A stretch of DNA of 64,000 bases from Rhizobium sp. (GTDB lineage Bacteria > Pseudomonadota > Alphaproteobacteria > Rhizobiales > Rhizobiaceae), in the NCBI GenBank assembly GCA_027533385.1, contig JAPZUE010000007.1, forward strand, positions 248,001 to 312,000, written 5' to 3'. This document shows positions 38,940 through 47,098 of this stretch, piece by piece. Every line of letters begins with the position of its first letter. Position 1 is the stretch's first letter. The position numbers and the translations under genes were made by a program. A model generated the notes under the pieces. The model saw only the letters and a program-made list of their open reading frames with translations. It did not search any database and was not told where the DNA came from.

Positions 38940-39446
38940 ATGATCATCGAGATCGACTTCGCCAAGATCCTCAAGGCCGCATCGGAGTTGCCCGAGGAAG
39001 CAGACTCGCCCGAGGCCATTGGGGACGAGGGCCTTCGCACTCTCTACAAGGAAGCCGACGGGCGCTGGGTACTGGACCGCGCCGCCCGGCAACGAATGTT
39101 GGACCAGCTGAAGGCTGCCGCCGAGCGGGACGCATTGGAGTCCGAAAACCGCCGCCTACGCGACCAGTCGGATCGCCGACTGGTGGTGGACCATATTCGC
39201 CAGTCGCTTGCCAAGAAAGGTGTTCGGCCCGAACTGCTGGGCGCTGCTACCGCTCAGTTCCTGTCGGCTCACAAGTGTGCTGTGCGGGACGGAAAGGTCA
39301 TCGTAGAGGGTAGGCTAGGGCGCACCGACGCCGAGCTAGCTGCCGTGTCGTGGCTGGCTGACGAGCCGGATGGCTATACGGCTCCGCCCGCCGCAACGAC
39401 CGGGGGCTTCGCTGCCGAGGTGGCCCGCCTGAAGAAGATCCACTGA
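38940..39446 (+). CDS. Possible scaffold-like phage protein
   Basis: 168 residues, charged, with a central coiled-coil stretch (ERDALESENRRLRDQ). The end, VSWLADEPDGYTAPPA followed by TTGG, weakly resembles the C-terminus of small phage scaffold or head-associated proteins; this is only an impression. AAGGAG lies 7 nt before the ATG. It follows the previous gene by 11 bp. It is the last forward gene of the element; no capsid gene follows. Confidence 0.5.
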   Translation: MIIEIDFAKILKAASELPEEADSPEAIGDEGLRTLYKEADGRWVLDRAARQRMLDQLKAAAERDALESENRRLRDQSDRRLVVDHIRQSLAKKGVRPELLGAATAQFLSAHKCAVRDGKVIVEGRLGRTDAELAAVSWLADEPDGYTAPPAATTGGFAAEVARLKKIH

Positions 39447-39455
39447 AGGGGCTGT

Positions 39456-40082
39456 TTACTTCCAGACAACGGCTTTAGGGTCCAATGGGTCAGGCAACTC
39501 GTCGAGATAATCGACATCAATAATCGAACGATGCTGAAGCTCGACGAATTCCTTTGGGTTATAAACGGGAGGCAGCCTGGCGCTCATCAGGATTTGATTG
39601 TCTTCCATTAGCATTGCCGGCCCCAGCAAGGTCCCTGACGTGGCTACTGTCAGTTGCTTTTCCATCTCTTCCAGCAGAGACCTGAAAGAGCCCCACCACT
39701 CCGAACCCGCAGGGATATGCCGGGTTTGCGAGTGGAGGTAATTCCCGAGCTTTTCCGCATTCTTCTGGAGGCTGCTTGTGACTGGCGTGTAATAGTGCAC
39801 GCTGACCACGGTTTGTGTTTGAGGTTCTGATAGCTTCCAGCGTTGATAGCGATCAGTCTTGAAAGCCTCTAGTGTAGCGTTTCCGAGGGAGGCAATCTGC
39901 CAGCCCTTCTTCTGCTTGTTGCTAACGTGATCCCATGATTCTAGGTATTCGCGCATGCGTACTTCGACACCACAGCGAAGCTCAAAGGCAGCATAGAACA
40001 GACACGAGGGGTCTTCCTGAGCCAAACATTTTCTGGCTCGAAACAGATATTCACGCGCAGAAAAGCCGTAACTCATCGCCAT
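39456..40082 (-). CDS. Hypothetical accessory protein next to attR, HEPN-like N-terminus
   Basis: 208 residues, soluble. The N-terminal region (SAREYLFRARKCLAQEDPSCLFYAAFELRCGVEVRMREYL) has the helical spacing of HEPN-type domains, seen in abortive-infection and toxin systems, but I see no clear RNase motif (R-x4-6-H). The rest (HYYTPVTSSLQKNAEKLGNYLH) is unfamiliar. It is convergent with the packaging genes and ends 109 bp from attR, where satellites and islands usually carry cargo. Start at ATG 40082; ATG 40076 is an alternative. Confidence 0.6.
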   Translation of the reverse strand: MAMSYGFSAREYLFRARKCLAQEDPSCLFYAAFELRCGVEVRMREYLESWDHVSNKQKKGWQIASLGNATLEAFKTDRYQRWKLSEPQTQTVVSVHYYTPVTSSLQKNAEKLGNYLHSQTRHIPAGSEWWGSFRSLLEEMEKQLTVATSGTLLGPAMLMEDNQILMSARLPPVYNPKEFVELQHRSIIDVDYLDELPDPLDPKAVVWK

Positions 40083-40109
40083 ACCGCCGTCATCACGAAT
40101 CTCGGGCCA

Positions 40110-40146
40110 GTTACCCTGGCGTTACCCCAAGCCAGCGCGGGGTAAC
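40110..40146. repeat. Candidate integrase arm-type sites, right end
   Basis: GTTACCCT (40110-40117) and GTTACCCC (40121-40128) again have an 11-bp period, and an inverted copy, GGGGTAAC, lies at 40139-40146. Together with the pair at 30536-30554 they lie within about 180 bp inside each att site. Confidence 0.5.
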
Positions 40147-40190
40147 TCAAAATTAGTATCCGGTCGAAATCTCTGTTTTTATTAGGTTTT

Positions 40191-40233
40191 TGGTGAGAGC
40201 GCAGGGATTCGAACCCTGGACCTACTGATTAAA
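40191..40233. repeat. attR: 43-bp repeat inside tRNA-Lys
   Basis: Identical to 30361-30403. It spans the tRNA 3' end (encoded CCA) through T-arm, variable loop and half of the anticodon loop, so integration rebuilt a complete tRNA gene. Confidence 0.95.
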
Positions 40234-40266
40234 AGTCAGTTGCTCTACCGGCTGAGCTACGCTCTC
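40191..40266 (-). tRNA. tRNA-Lys (anticodon TTT)
   Basis: Read on the minus strand, 76 nt fold into a cloverleaf: acceptor GAGAGCG/CGCTCTC, D-stem GCTC/GAGC, anticodon stem ACTGA/TCAGT around CTTTTAA (anticodon TTT at 40233-40231), T-stem CAGGG/CCCTG around TTCGAAT, discriminator A, encoded CCA. It is the integration target of the element to its left and remains intact. Confidence 0.97.
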
Positions 40267-40452
40267 CCGTGCGGTTTTTGCGCCGCCTCAAGAAGTGCGC
40301 GGAACATAGGCAGGTGACCCCGGGTGGTCAACCGCAAAAATACAGTTTTACCTGCAAAATTCAGCCCCGTTGTCGCAGCCTACGCAATGGTGATTGGCAA
40401 GCTGGGGGTCGCGGGATTAGGAAGGGCGGCAATACGGGTTCCGGAGTTCGTC

Positions 40453-41199
40453 GTGTCGATTGCCGATATTTCTTTTTTCAGCGCGCTTCTGGCCGGTGCC
40501 CTGTCCTTCCTGTCACCCTGCGTCCTGCCGCTGGTGCCGCCTTACCTATGCTATATGGCGGGAATCTCGGTCGACCAGTTCCGAGACGGCGACCAGGCGC
40601 AAAATGCCGCTGCACGTCGAACGGTGCTTTTGACCTCGCTTGTCTTCACGCTCGGTTTTGCCACCGTCTTCGTGTCGCTGGGGGCAGGGGCCTCGACCAT
40701 TGGCGGCCTGCTTCGCCAGCATATGGACATTCTGTCGAAGATCGGTGGGGTCATCATCATCGTGATGGGCCTGAATTTCCTCGGCCTCTTCCGGCTCGGT
40801 CTCCTCTCCTCGGAATACCGATTCGCAGGCGGCGGAAAGCCCGCGACCCTCTCGGGAGCCTATGTCATAGGCCTTGCCTTTGCCTTCGGCTGGACGCCCT
40901 GCATCGGCCCGGTGCTCGGCGCGATCCTCGGTGTGGCAGCCTCGAAGGAAACCGTTGGCGACGGAGCCCTTCTGCTGGCCATCTATTCACTCGGTCTTGC
41001 CGTTCCCTTCTGGATCGCCGCCGGCTTTTCCGGACCCTTCATGCGGTTCCTGACGCGCTTCCGCCGCCATCTGGGTCACGTGGAAAAGGCAATGGGCGCG
41101 CTGCTCGTGCTCACCGGTCTTGCCTTCATCTTCGGCTATGTCTCGGACATGGCGATCTGGTTCCAGCAGACCTTTCCAATCCTGTCGCAAATCGGCTAA
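40453..41199 (+). CDS. ccdA: Cytochrome c biogenesis protein CcdA
   Basis: Inner-membrane thiol:disulfide transporter passing reducing power to periplasmic apocytochrome c and related targets. 248 residues, six helices (DsbD transmembrane domain only). The two redox cysteines lie in FLSPCVLPL (helix 1) and GWTPCIGP (helix 4). GTG 40453 has GGAG 8 nt upstream and places the first helix at once; longer in-frame starts have no ribosome site. Single gene, about 190 bp from the tRNA. Confidence 0.93.
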   Translation: MSIADISFFSALLAGALSFLSPCVLPLVPPYLCYMAGISVDQFRDGDQAQNAAARRTVLLTSLVFTLGFATVFVSLGAGASTIGGLLRQHMDILSKIGGVIIIVMGLNFLGLFRLGLLSSEYRFAGGGKPATLSGAYVIGLAFAFGWTPCIGPVLGAILGVAASKETVGDGALLLAIYSLGLAVPFWIAAGFSGPFMRFLTRFRRHLGHVEKAMGALLVLTGLAFIFGYVSDMAIWFQQTFPILSQIG

Positions 41200-41241
41200 G
41201 TCCGGAAAGGGCGCGCGGAGGCGTCCCGAAGGAGACTGCGG

Positions 41242-42204
41242 ATGGCCGAAATTGTCGCGCTGGTACTGCCGTTTTTCGGCTTGATCCTGATCGGCTATGT
41301 CTCCGGCAGGCTCGGCGATCACTCGGCACAGGCGCTCGGCTGGCTGAACTTCTTTGTCATTTATGTCTCCCTGCCGGCGCTCTTCTTCAAGCTCGTTTCG
41401 CGCACGCCGATCGAGCAACTGACCCGCATCGATTTCATCGCCGCCTGTCTGGCCGCGACCTACACCATCTTCGTGCTGGTGTTTGCGATCGGCCGTCTGT
41501 TGCGTGGTAACACCATCCCCGAGGCAACCGTCCAGGCTCTTGCCGGCTGTTACGGGAATATCGGCTATATGGGCCCTGGTCTGGCGCTGCTCGCGTTTGG
41601 AGAAAAGGCGGCCGTTCCCGTGGCGCTCGTCTTCTGCTTTGAAAATGCCGCCCATTTCATCGCAGCTCCGGCCCTCATGGCCTTTGCCGGCGGTGACAAG
41701 CGCCCGCCGGCACAGCTTGCGCTCGATGTGGCCCGCAAGATCCTGACCCATCCCTTCATCATCGCGACCCTGGTCGGCTTTGTCGCGGCAGCCTTTGCCT
41801 ACGAGCCGCCGCTCGCCCTCCAGCGGCTGATCGATTATCTGGCGCAGGCGGCAGCCCCTTGCGCGCTCTTTGCCATGGGTGTGACGCTCGCCTTGCGTCC
41901 CCTCAAGCGAATCCCGGCCGAGATCGGTTATATCGTGCCGATCAAGCTCGTCGTGCATCCGGTTTTGGTCTATGTTGTCCTGAGTTTTGTCGGCAATTTC
42001 GACCCGCTCTGGGTCTATACGGCAATCCTGCTTGCCTCGCTGCCGACGGCCACGAATGTCTTCGTCATCGGCCAGCAATATGCCGTGTGGCAGGAACGCG
42101 CGTCAGCCACGATCCTGATCACGACGGTCCTTTCGGTGTTCTCGGTGTCGGCTTTGCTCTTCGCCATCACCCACGGCCTATTGCCGCCCGACCTTTTTCC
42201 GTAA
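41242..42204 (+). CDS. AEC family (auxin efflux carrier-like) permease
   Basis: 320 residues, ten predicted helices in two five-helix halves. Typical features are FFVIYVSLPALFF in helix 2 and the crossing region GCYGNIGYMGPGLAL, as in bacterial malonate/malate-type AEC transporters. Substrate unknown. ATG 41242 follows GAAGGAG. It ends inside the 3' end of the convergent hydroxylase gene (27-bp overlap). Confidence 0.85.
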   Translation: MAEIVALVLPFFGLILIGYVSGRLGDHSAQALGWLNFFVIYVSLPALFFKLVSRTPIEQLTRIDFIAACLAATYTIFVLVFAIGRLLRGNTIPEATVQALAGCYGNIGYMGPGLALLAFGEKAAVPVALVFCFENAAHFIAAPALMAFAGGDKRPPAQLALDVARKILTHPFIIATLVGFVAAAFAYEPPLALQRLIDYLAQAAAPCALFAMGVTLALRPLKRIPAEIGYIVPIKLVVHPVLVYVVLSFVGNFDPLWVYTAILLASLPTATNVFVIGQQYAVWQERASATILITTVLSVFSVSALLFAITHGLLPPDLFP

Positions 42205-43386
42205 CAGGGACGGCAGGCTTTTCAGGCCGCGACCAGGGGCAACACCTTCCTGCATGACCAAGTTGCGCAGCGGAGCGACGCTCGCCAGCACCTGCAGCCC
42301 CGCAGCCCTCAGCATCTGTACCGGCAGGAGGCCTGACAGCAGCGAGCGGTTGAGCAGGTCGACACTCGCCGTGCGGCTTGCAATGTCGAGCCGCCGCTTC
42401 CTGTCAAAACGGTCGCCACTGTCGCCAGGAATCGATGCCGAGCTGGGATCGATGAGGATCTCTTCGAGTGCTGCGATATCACGCAGGCTCAGGTTCAGTC
42501 CCTGGGCGCCGATCGGCGGGAAGGCGTGGCCGGCCTCGCCGATGAAGGCGACACGACCCTGGCCATAACGCGTGGCGGTCATGCCGGACAGCGGCCAGGA
42601 CTGCCCCCCGTCTTCCACGGTGACCTTGCCGAGCATCGACTGCATCCGCCCTTCCACCTCAAGCGACAATTCTTCGCTTGTCAGCCCGGTCAGGCGCTCC
42701 GCCTCCTGCGGCGCCACGACCCAGACCAGGCTCGAGCGCAGGCCCGGCAACGGAACCTGTGTGAAGGGACCGGATTCCGTGTGGAATTCCGTCGAGATAT
42801 TCTGATGCGGCAGGCTATGGGTGAAATTCATCACCACTGCGGTCTGCGGATAGGACCAGGTCTTGACGCCGACGCCGGCGCTTTCACGGGTCTTCGAGCG
42901 GCGGCCGTCGGCGCCAATGACGAAATCTGCCGTCACCGTTTCCCCGCCGCCCAGGCCGACTATCACCGCATCGCGACCCACATGAATGGTCTCCGCCGAA
43001 AGCGGCTTGCGGGTGATCAGGCCTTCCTCGGCAACCGCCTTGGATAGCCTTTCGATGAGGGCCGCGTTCGGAACATTGTAGCCGAAGGCGTCGAGCCCGA
43101 TCTCGGCGCTACGGAAGGCGACCGTGGGTGCGCGCAGCAGCCGCTTGGTGCCGTCGATGATCTGCATGACCTGAAGTGGCGCCGCGCGTGCCTTGAGGTC
43201 CTGCCAAAGCCCCAGACGCTCGATCATGGTCAGCGACTGATCCATCAGCGCCGTTGTCCGGCGATCCGAACCATCAGGCTCGGGTCCGATCAGAACCACG
43301 CGCCGCCCGCCGCGCGCCATGGCGATGGCAGCGATCTGGCCGGCCGGGCCTGCACCGATGACGGCAATATCGAATTGCTGGCTCAT
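42178..43386 (-). CDS. UbiH/UbiF/VisC-family FAD monooxygenase
   Basis: Flavoprotein hydroxylase predicted to act on the ubiquinone ring. 402 residues. N-terminal dinucleotide fold VIGAGPAGQIAAIAMA, the DG motif GADGRRSKTR near 157, and the second FAD motif FIGEAGHAFPPIGAQGLNLSLRD, where the usual GDAAH appears as GEAGH. In alphaproteobacteria one such enzyme (UbiL/UbiM/UbiH) may hydroxylate more than one position, so the exact member is not assigned. Convergent overlap of 27 bp with the AEC gene. Confidence 0.88.
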   Translation of the reverse strand: MSQQFDIAVIGAGPAGQIAAIAMARGGRRVVLIGPEPDGSDRRTTALMDQSLTMIERLGLWQDLKARAAPLQVMQIIDGTKRLLRAPTVAFRSAEIGLDAFGYNVPNAALIERLSKAVAEEGLITRKPLSAETIHVGRDAVIVGLGGGETVTADFVIGADGRRSKTRESAGVGVKTWSYPQTAVVMNFTHSLPHQNISTEFHTESGPFTQVPLPGLRSSLVWVVAPQEAERLTGLTSEELSLEVEGRMQSMLGKVTVEDGGQSWPLSGMTATRYGQGRVAFIGEAGHAFPPIGAQGLNLSLRDIAALEEILIDPSSASIPGDSGDRFDRKRRLDIASRTASVDLLNRSLLSGLLPVQMLRAAGLQVLASVAPLRNLVMQEGVAPGRGLKSLPSLLRKKVGRQ

Positions 43387-43574
43387 GAGGGAAATTCCAG
43401 TTGATCTTCCAATCGTTATCTAGATCTCCGCCGGCGTAAAATCCATGGGCCCAAATGGCGCAGCCTGATTGAGAGGCCTCCGCCGAAATCAGGGCATAGG
43501 CGAGCACCTGTGTTGCAAACCGCGTCATTTCATCCGATACCGTTCCCTCCGAAGTGCCGCCGACTGGAGCAGGG

Positions 43575-44303
43575 ATGAAAATCTTCAATTACAAGCGCGT
43601 GCCTTACGCCGAGATTCGCGCCTTTTCGGTCCATATGCTCACCGCTTCCGGATCCTTCCTCGCCTTCCTCGGCGTTGTTGCCGCGGCTGAAAAGCGTTTC
43701 GTCGACATGTTCTGGTGGCTGGGGCTTGCGCTGCTCGTCGATGGCATCGATGGTCCGATTGCCCGCAAGGTGCGCGTCAAGGAAGTCCTGCCCAATTGGT
43801 CCGGCGATACGCTCGACAACATCATCGACTATGTCACCTATGTTCTTCTCCCGGCTTTCGCGCTCTACCAGAGCGGCATGATCGGTGAGCCCTGGTCCTT
43901 CGTCGCCGCCGGCCTGATCGTCGTGTCGAGCGCCATCTATTATGCCGACATGGGCATGAAGACGGACGAGTATTTCTTCTCCGGCTTTCCCGTCGTCTGG
44001 AACATGCTGATCTTCACGCTCTTCGTCATCGATGCGAGCGCGACAACCGCGCTGGTTGCAGTTTTGCTGTCGGTCTTTTTGACCTTCCTGCCGATCCATT
44101 TCCTCCATCCGGTCCGCGTCAAGCGGCTACGCCCGCTGAATCTCGCGGTCTTTCTGTTGTGGTGCGGTTTCGGCGGCTATGCGCTGCTCCTCCATTTCGA
44201 ATCCCCGCAATGGGTGGTGGTCGGCACCATCGTCACCAGCATCTATCTCTACGTCATCGGCGGTATCCTGCAGTTTTTCCCGGGTCTCGGCCGTCGGGAC
44301 TGA
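43575..44303 (+). CDS. pcs: Phosphatidylcholine synthase Pcs
   Basis: One-step condensation of choline with CDP-diacylglycerol to phosphatidylcholine, a pathway typical of rhizobia and other host-associated bacteria. 242 residues, about eight membrane helices. CDP-alcohol phosphotransferase motif DGIDGPIAR ... GDTLDNIID with all Asp residues present. ATG 43575 follows GGAGCAGGG. The choline it needs can come from the ChoXWV importer in this window. Confidence 0.94.
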   Translation: MKIFNYKRVPYAEIRAFSVHMLTASGSFLAFLGVVAAAEKRFVDMFWWLGLALLVDGIDGPIARKVRVKEVLPNWSGDTLDNIIDYVTYVLLPAFALYQSGMIGEPWSFVAAGLIVVSSAIYYADMGMKTDEYFFSGFPVVWNMLIFTLFVIDASATTALVAVLLSVFLTFLPIHFLHPVRVKRLRPLNLAVFLLWCGFGGYALLLHFESPQWVVVGTIVTSIYLYVIGGILQFFPGLGRRD

Positions 44304-44440
44304 TGGTCGGCGAACGCGTCTGGGCAAAACCAAAAAAAACTTTTGCCTATATATTGTGCGCTGCCGCAAACCGGTTATGAATTAAGCGATGGACCGGGCG
44401 CAAGACCCGGCCGATGCGCATGAGAGTGCAAGGGGGACCT

Positions 44441-46015
44441 GTGCCGCAACAACCGCCCGAGGGCGAAAAGCCGCTTTTGACCGTGCGGGGCCTCACGAAG
44501 CTGTTCGGCAGTTTCAAGGCCTGCGACGGCATTGATCTCGACATCGGCCACGGCGAGATTCACGCCCTTCTTGGCGAAAACGGTGCTGGCAAATCCACCC
44601 TCGTAAAGATGTTGTTCGGCATCCTGGCACCCTCGGCCGGCTCGATCGGCTGGCAGGGCAGGGATCAGGTGATCCCCAATCCGGCCGCCGCGCGTCGCCT
44701 TGGCATCGGCATGGTTTTCCAGCATTTTTCGCTTTTTGAAGCGCTGACGGTTGCCGAAAACATCGCCCTGTCGCTTGATGAGAAAATCTCCATTTCGGAA
44801 CTGTCGAAGAAGGCGGCGGAACTCTCGGTCGCCTATGGCCTGCCGCTTGATCCCGACGCCCATGTCGCCGATCTCTCGGTGGGCGAGCGCCAGCGCATCG
44901 AGATTGTCCGCGCGCTGCTGCAGAACCCGAAGCTCATCATTCTCGACGAGCCGACATCCGTGCTGACGCCGCAGGAAGCCGACAAGCTGTTCGAGACCCT
45001 GTTCAAGCTGAAGGCGGAAGGGCGTTCGGTTCTCTATATCAGCCACCGCCTCGAAGAGGTGCAGCGCATCTGTGATCGCGCCACCGTGCTTCGTCACGGC
45101 AAGGTGACCGGCGCCTGCGATCCGCGTCAGGAAACGCCGGCCTCGCTGGCCCGCATGATGGTGGGCGCGGATGTCGCGGGTGTCGAAAAGGTCGAGCCGC
45201 CGGCGGATGGGGCAATCCAGCTGCAGGTGACCGACCTCTCGGTTAGCCCGCGCACCCCCTTTGCCATGCCGCTCAAGACGATCTCGATGACGGTCAAGGC
45301 AGGCGAGATCCTGGCAATCGCCGGTGTCGCCGGCAATGGCCAGAGCGAACTTTTCGACGCGCTCTCCGGCGAATATCCGGTGCAAAACGCCGATGCGATC
45401 CGCCTGCGCGGCAAATCCGTTGGACGTCTCGGCATCAATGAACGTCGCCTGCTCGGCGCCGGCTTCGTGCCCGAGGAACGCCACGGCCATGCGGCGATCC
45501 CGGCCATGAGCCTGTCCGAAAACCTCTTCCTCTCGCGCAATGCATCCGATCGCGCCGCCTACCTCTCCGGCGGTAAACTCGGCCTGATCCGCCATGGGCT
45601 CGTCCAACAGGCCGCGCGCCGCATTTCCGAAATGATGGACGTGCGCAAGAGCGGCGACGACCCCGCCGCCGGATCGCTCTCGGGTGGCAATCTGCAGAAA
45701 TTCATCGTCGGTCGCGAACTCGACCGCCAGCCTTCCGTGCTCGTCGTCAATCAGCCGACCTGGGGCGTCGACGCCGGTGCTGCAAGCCGCATTCGCCAGG
45801 CCCTTGTCGATCTCGCCAAGGCCGGCTCTGCCGTTGTCGTGATCAGCCAGGACCTCGACGAGATCTTCGAGGTCGCGACCTCGATTGCGGCGATCTCCGA
45901 AGGCAAACTGTCCGACGCCTATCCCGCCTCGACCATGACCCGCGAACGCATCGGTATCCTGATGGGTGGCGTCCATGGTCTTCAGACTGCCCCGGAGGCG
46001 GCCCATGCGCATTGA
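44441..46015 (+). CDS. BMP-type (nucleoside/purine-like) ABC importer ATPase
   Basis: 524 residues with two fused nucleotide-binding domains, like sugar/nucleoside importers (YufO/RbsA layout). First domain: Walker A GENGAGKST, signature LSVGERQRIE, Walker B LIILDEPTSVLT. Second domain: Walker A region GVAGNGQSEL (degenerate), signature LSGGNLQKFI, and VVNQPTWGVD. GTG 44441 is chosen because AGGGGG is 4 nt upstream; ATG 44414 and ATG 44420 are possible but lack ribosome sites. A CTATATAT element at 44347 could be part of the promoter. It overlaps the first permease gene. Confidence 0.9.
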   Translation: MPQQPPEGEKPLLTVRGLTKLFGSFKACDGIDLDIGHGEIHALLGENGAGKSTLVKMLFGILAPSAGSIGWQGRDQVIPNPAAARRLGIGMVFQHFSLFEALTVAENIALSLDEKISISELSKKAAELSVAYGLPLDPDAHVADLSVGERQRIEIVRALLQNPKLIILDEPTSVLTPQEADKLFETLFKLKAEGRSVLYISHRLEEVQRICDRATVLRHGKVTGACDPRQETPASLARMMVGADVAGVEKVEPPADGAIQLQVTDLSVSPRTPFAMPLKTISMTVKAGEILAIAGVAGNGQSELFDALSGEYPVQNADAIRLRGKSVGRLGINERRLLGAGFVPEERHGHAAIPAMSLSENLFLSRNASDRAAYLSGGKLGLIRHGLVQQAARRISEMMDVRKSGDDPAAGSLSGGNLQKFIVGRELDRQPSVLVVNQPTWGVDAGAASRIRQALVDLAKAGSAVVVISQDLDEIFEVATSIAAISEGKLSDAYPASTMTRERIGILMGGVHGLQTAPEAAHAH

Positions 46016-47096
46016 ACTTGAACGCCGTTCCCGCCAGTCCAGTCTTTTCGCCATCGTTTCGCCGCTGCTGGCGCTGGCGCTGACGGTCTTCTTCGGCGGC
46101 ATCATGTTCGCCATGCTGGGTAAGGACCCCGTCTCGGCGCTCTACAGCTTCTTCATCGAGCCGTTGCTTGAGGTCTGGTCGCTGCATGAACTCGCGGTCA
46201 AGGCGGCACCGCTCATCCTGATCGGTGTCGGTCTCTCCGTCTGTTATCGTTCCAACAACTGGAACATCGGCGCCGAAGGCCAGTTCATCGTCGGTGCTAT
46301 CGTCGGCTCGATCCTGCCGATTACCTTCTACGAATGGTCCTCGCCCCTGCTGCTGCCGATGATGATCGTGATGGGGGCCATCGGTGGTGCAGCCTATGGG
46401 GCCATTCCGGCGCTCTTGAAGACCCGCTTCAACACCAATGAAATCCTGACCAGCCTGATGCTGGTCTATATCGCCCAGCTCTTCCTCGACTGGCTGACAC
46501 GCGGCATCTGGAAGGATCCGGCCGGGTATAACTTCCCGCAGTCACGGTCCTTCGTGCCTGAGGCCGTGCTGCCGGAGATCCTCGATTCGGGCCGCGCCCA
46601 TCTCGGCATTGTCTTCGCTCTGATTGCCGCCGTCGCCGTCTGGTTCATGATGCGCTACACGCTGAAGGGCTTTCAGGTCGTGGTGCTGGGCCAGTCCGAG
46701 CGGGCAGGGCGCTTTGCCGGCTTCTCTTCGCGCAAGATGGTCTGGTTCTCGATGATGTTCTCCGGCGCGCTTGCGGGCCTTGCCGGCATTTCGGAAGTCT
46801 CGGGCTCGATCGGTCATCTCCAGCCGACGATCTCGCCCGGCTATGGCTTCACCGCCATCATCGTTGCCTTCCTGGGCCGTCTCAATCCGCTTGGCATCAT
46901 CGCCTCGGGCTTTGTGCTGGCGCTGACCTATCTCGGCGGCGAAGGAGCGCAGCTCTCGATCGGTGTCTCCGACAAGGTGACCCGTGTCTTCCAGGGCCTG
47001 CTGCTCTTCTTCGTGCTCTCCTGTGACACGCTCATTCTCTACAAGGTGCGCATCGTCTTCGATCGTGCCCGCAACATAGTGTCGAAGGAGGCCTGA
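46005..47096 (+). CDS. BMP-type ABC importer permease 1
   Basis: 363 residues, about ten helices, BPD_transp_2 (RbsC/LivH-like) family. Motifs: YRSNNWNIGAEGQFIVGA near 76, FNTNEILTSLMLVYIA near 135, and the coupling region GQSERAGRFAGFSSRK near 220. ATG 46005 follows CCGGAGG and overlaps the ATPase stop by 11 bp; longer in-frame starts lie inside that gene. YufP-like partner of the next gene. Confidence 0.92.
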   Translation: MRIELERRSRQSSLFAIVSPLLALALTVFFGGIMFAMLGKDPVSALYSFFIEPLLEVWSLHELAVKAAPLILIGVGLSVCYRSNNWNIGAEGQFIVGAIVGSILPITFYEWSSPLLLPMMIVMGAIGGAAYGAIPALLKTRFNTNEILTSLMLVYIAQLFLDWLTRGIWKDPAGYNFPQSRSFVPEAVLPEILDSGRAHLGIVFALIAAVAVWFMMRYTLKGFQVVVLGQSERAGRFAGFSSRKMVWFSMMFSGALAGLAGISEVSGSIGHLQPTISPGYGFTAIIVAFLGRLNPLGIIASGFVLALTYLGGEGAQLSIGVSDKVTRVFQGLLLFFVLSCDTLILYKVRIVFDRARNIVSKEA

Positions 47097-47098
47097 CC

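Larger units (their letters stand above)
30361..40233. mobile_element. Integrated phage-satellite-like element (about 9.8 kb) at tRNA-Lys
   Basis: Bounded by identical 43-bp repeats (30361-30403 and 40191-40233), the right one being the 3' half of an intact tRNA-Lys gene. Contents in order: integrase, unknown winged-helix-like protein, AlpA-like regulator, zinc-ribbon protein, AEP primase, origin-like region, two reverse-oriented genes, small-terminase-like protein, split large terminase, two possible morphogenesis-related proteins, and one reverse-oriented accessory gene. No capsid, portal, tail, lysis, or conjugation gene is recognisable. int-alpA-primase plus terminase is the outline of phage-inducible chromosomal islands. 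The nuclease half of the terminase carries a stop codon, so packaging competence is uncertain. Confidence 0.85.

Noticed and set aside
30361..40233. Complete prophage
   Set aside because: No portal, capsid, tail, lysis or late-regulator genes are present between the att repeats, and the element is only 9.8 kb.
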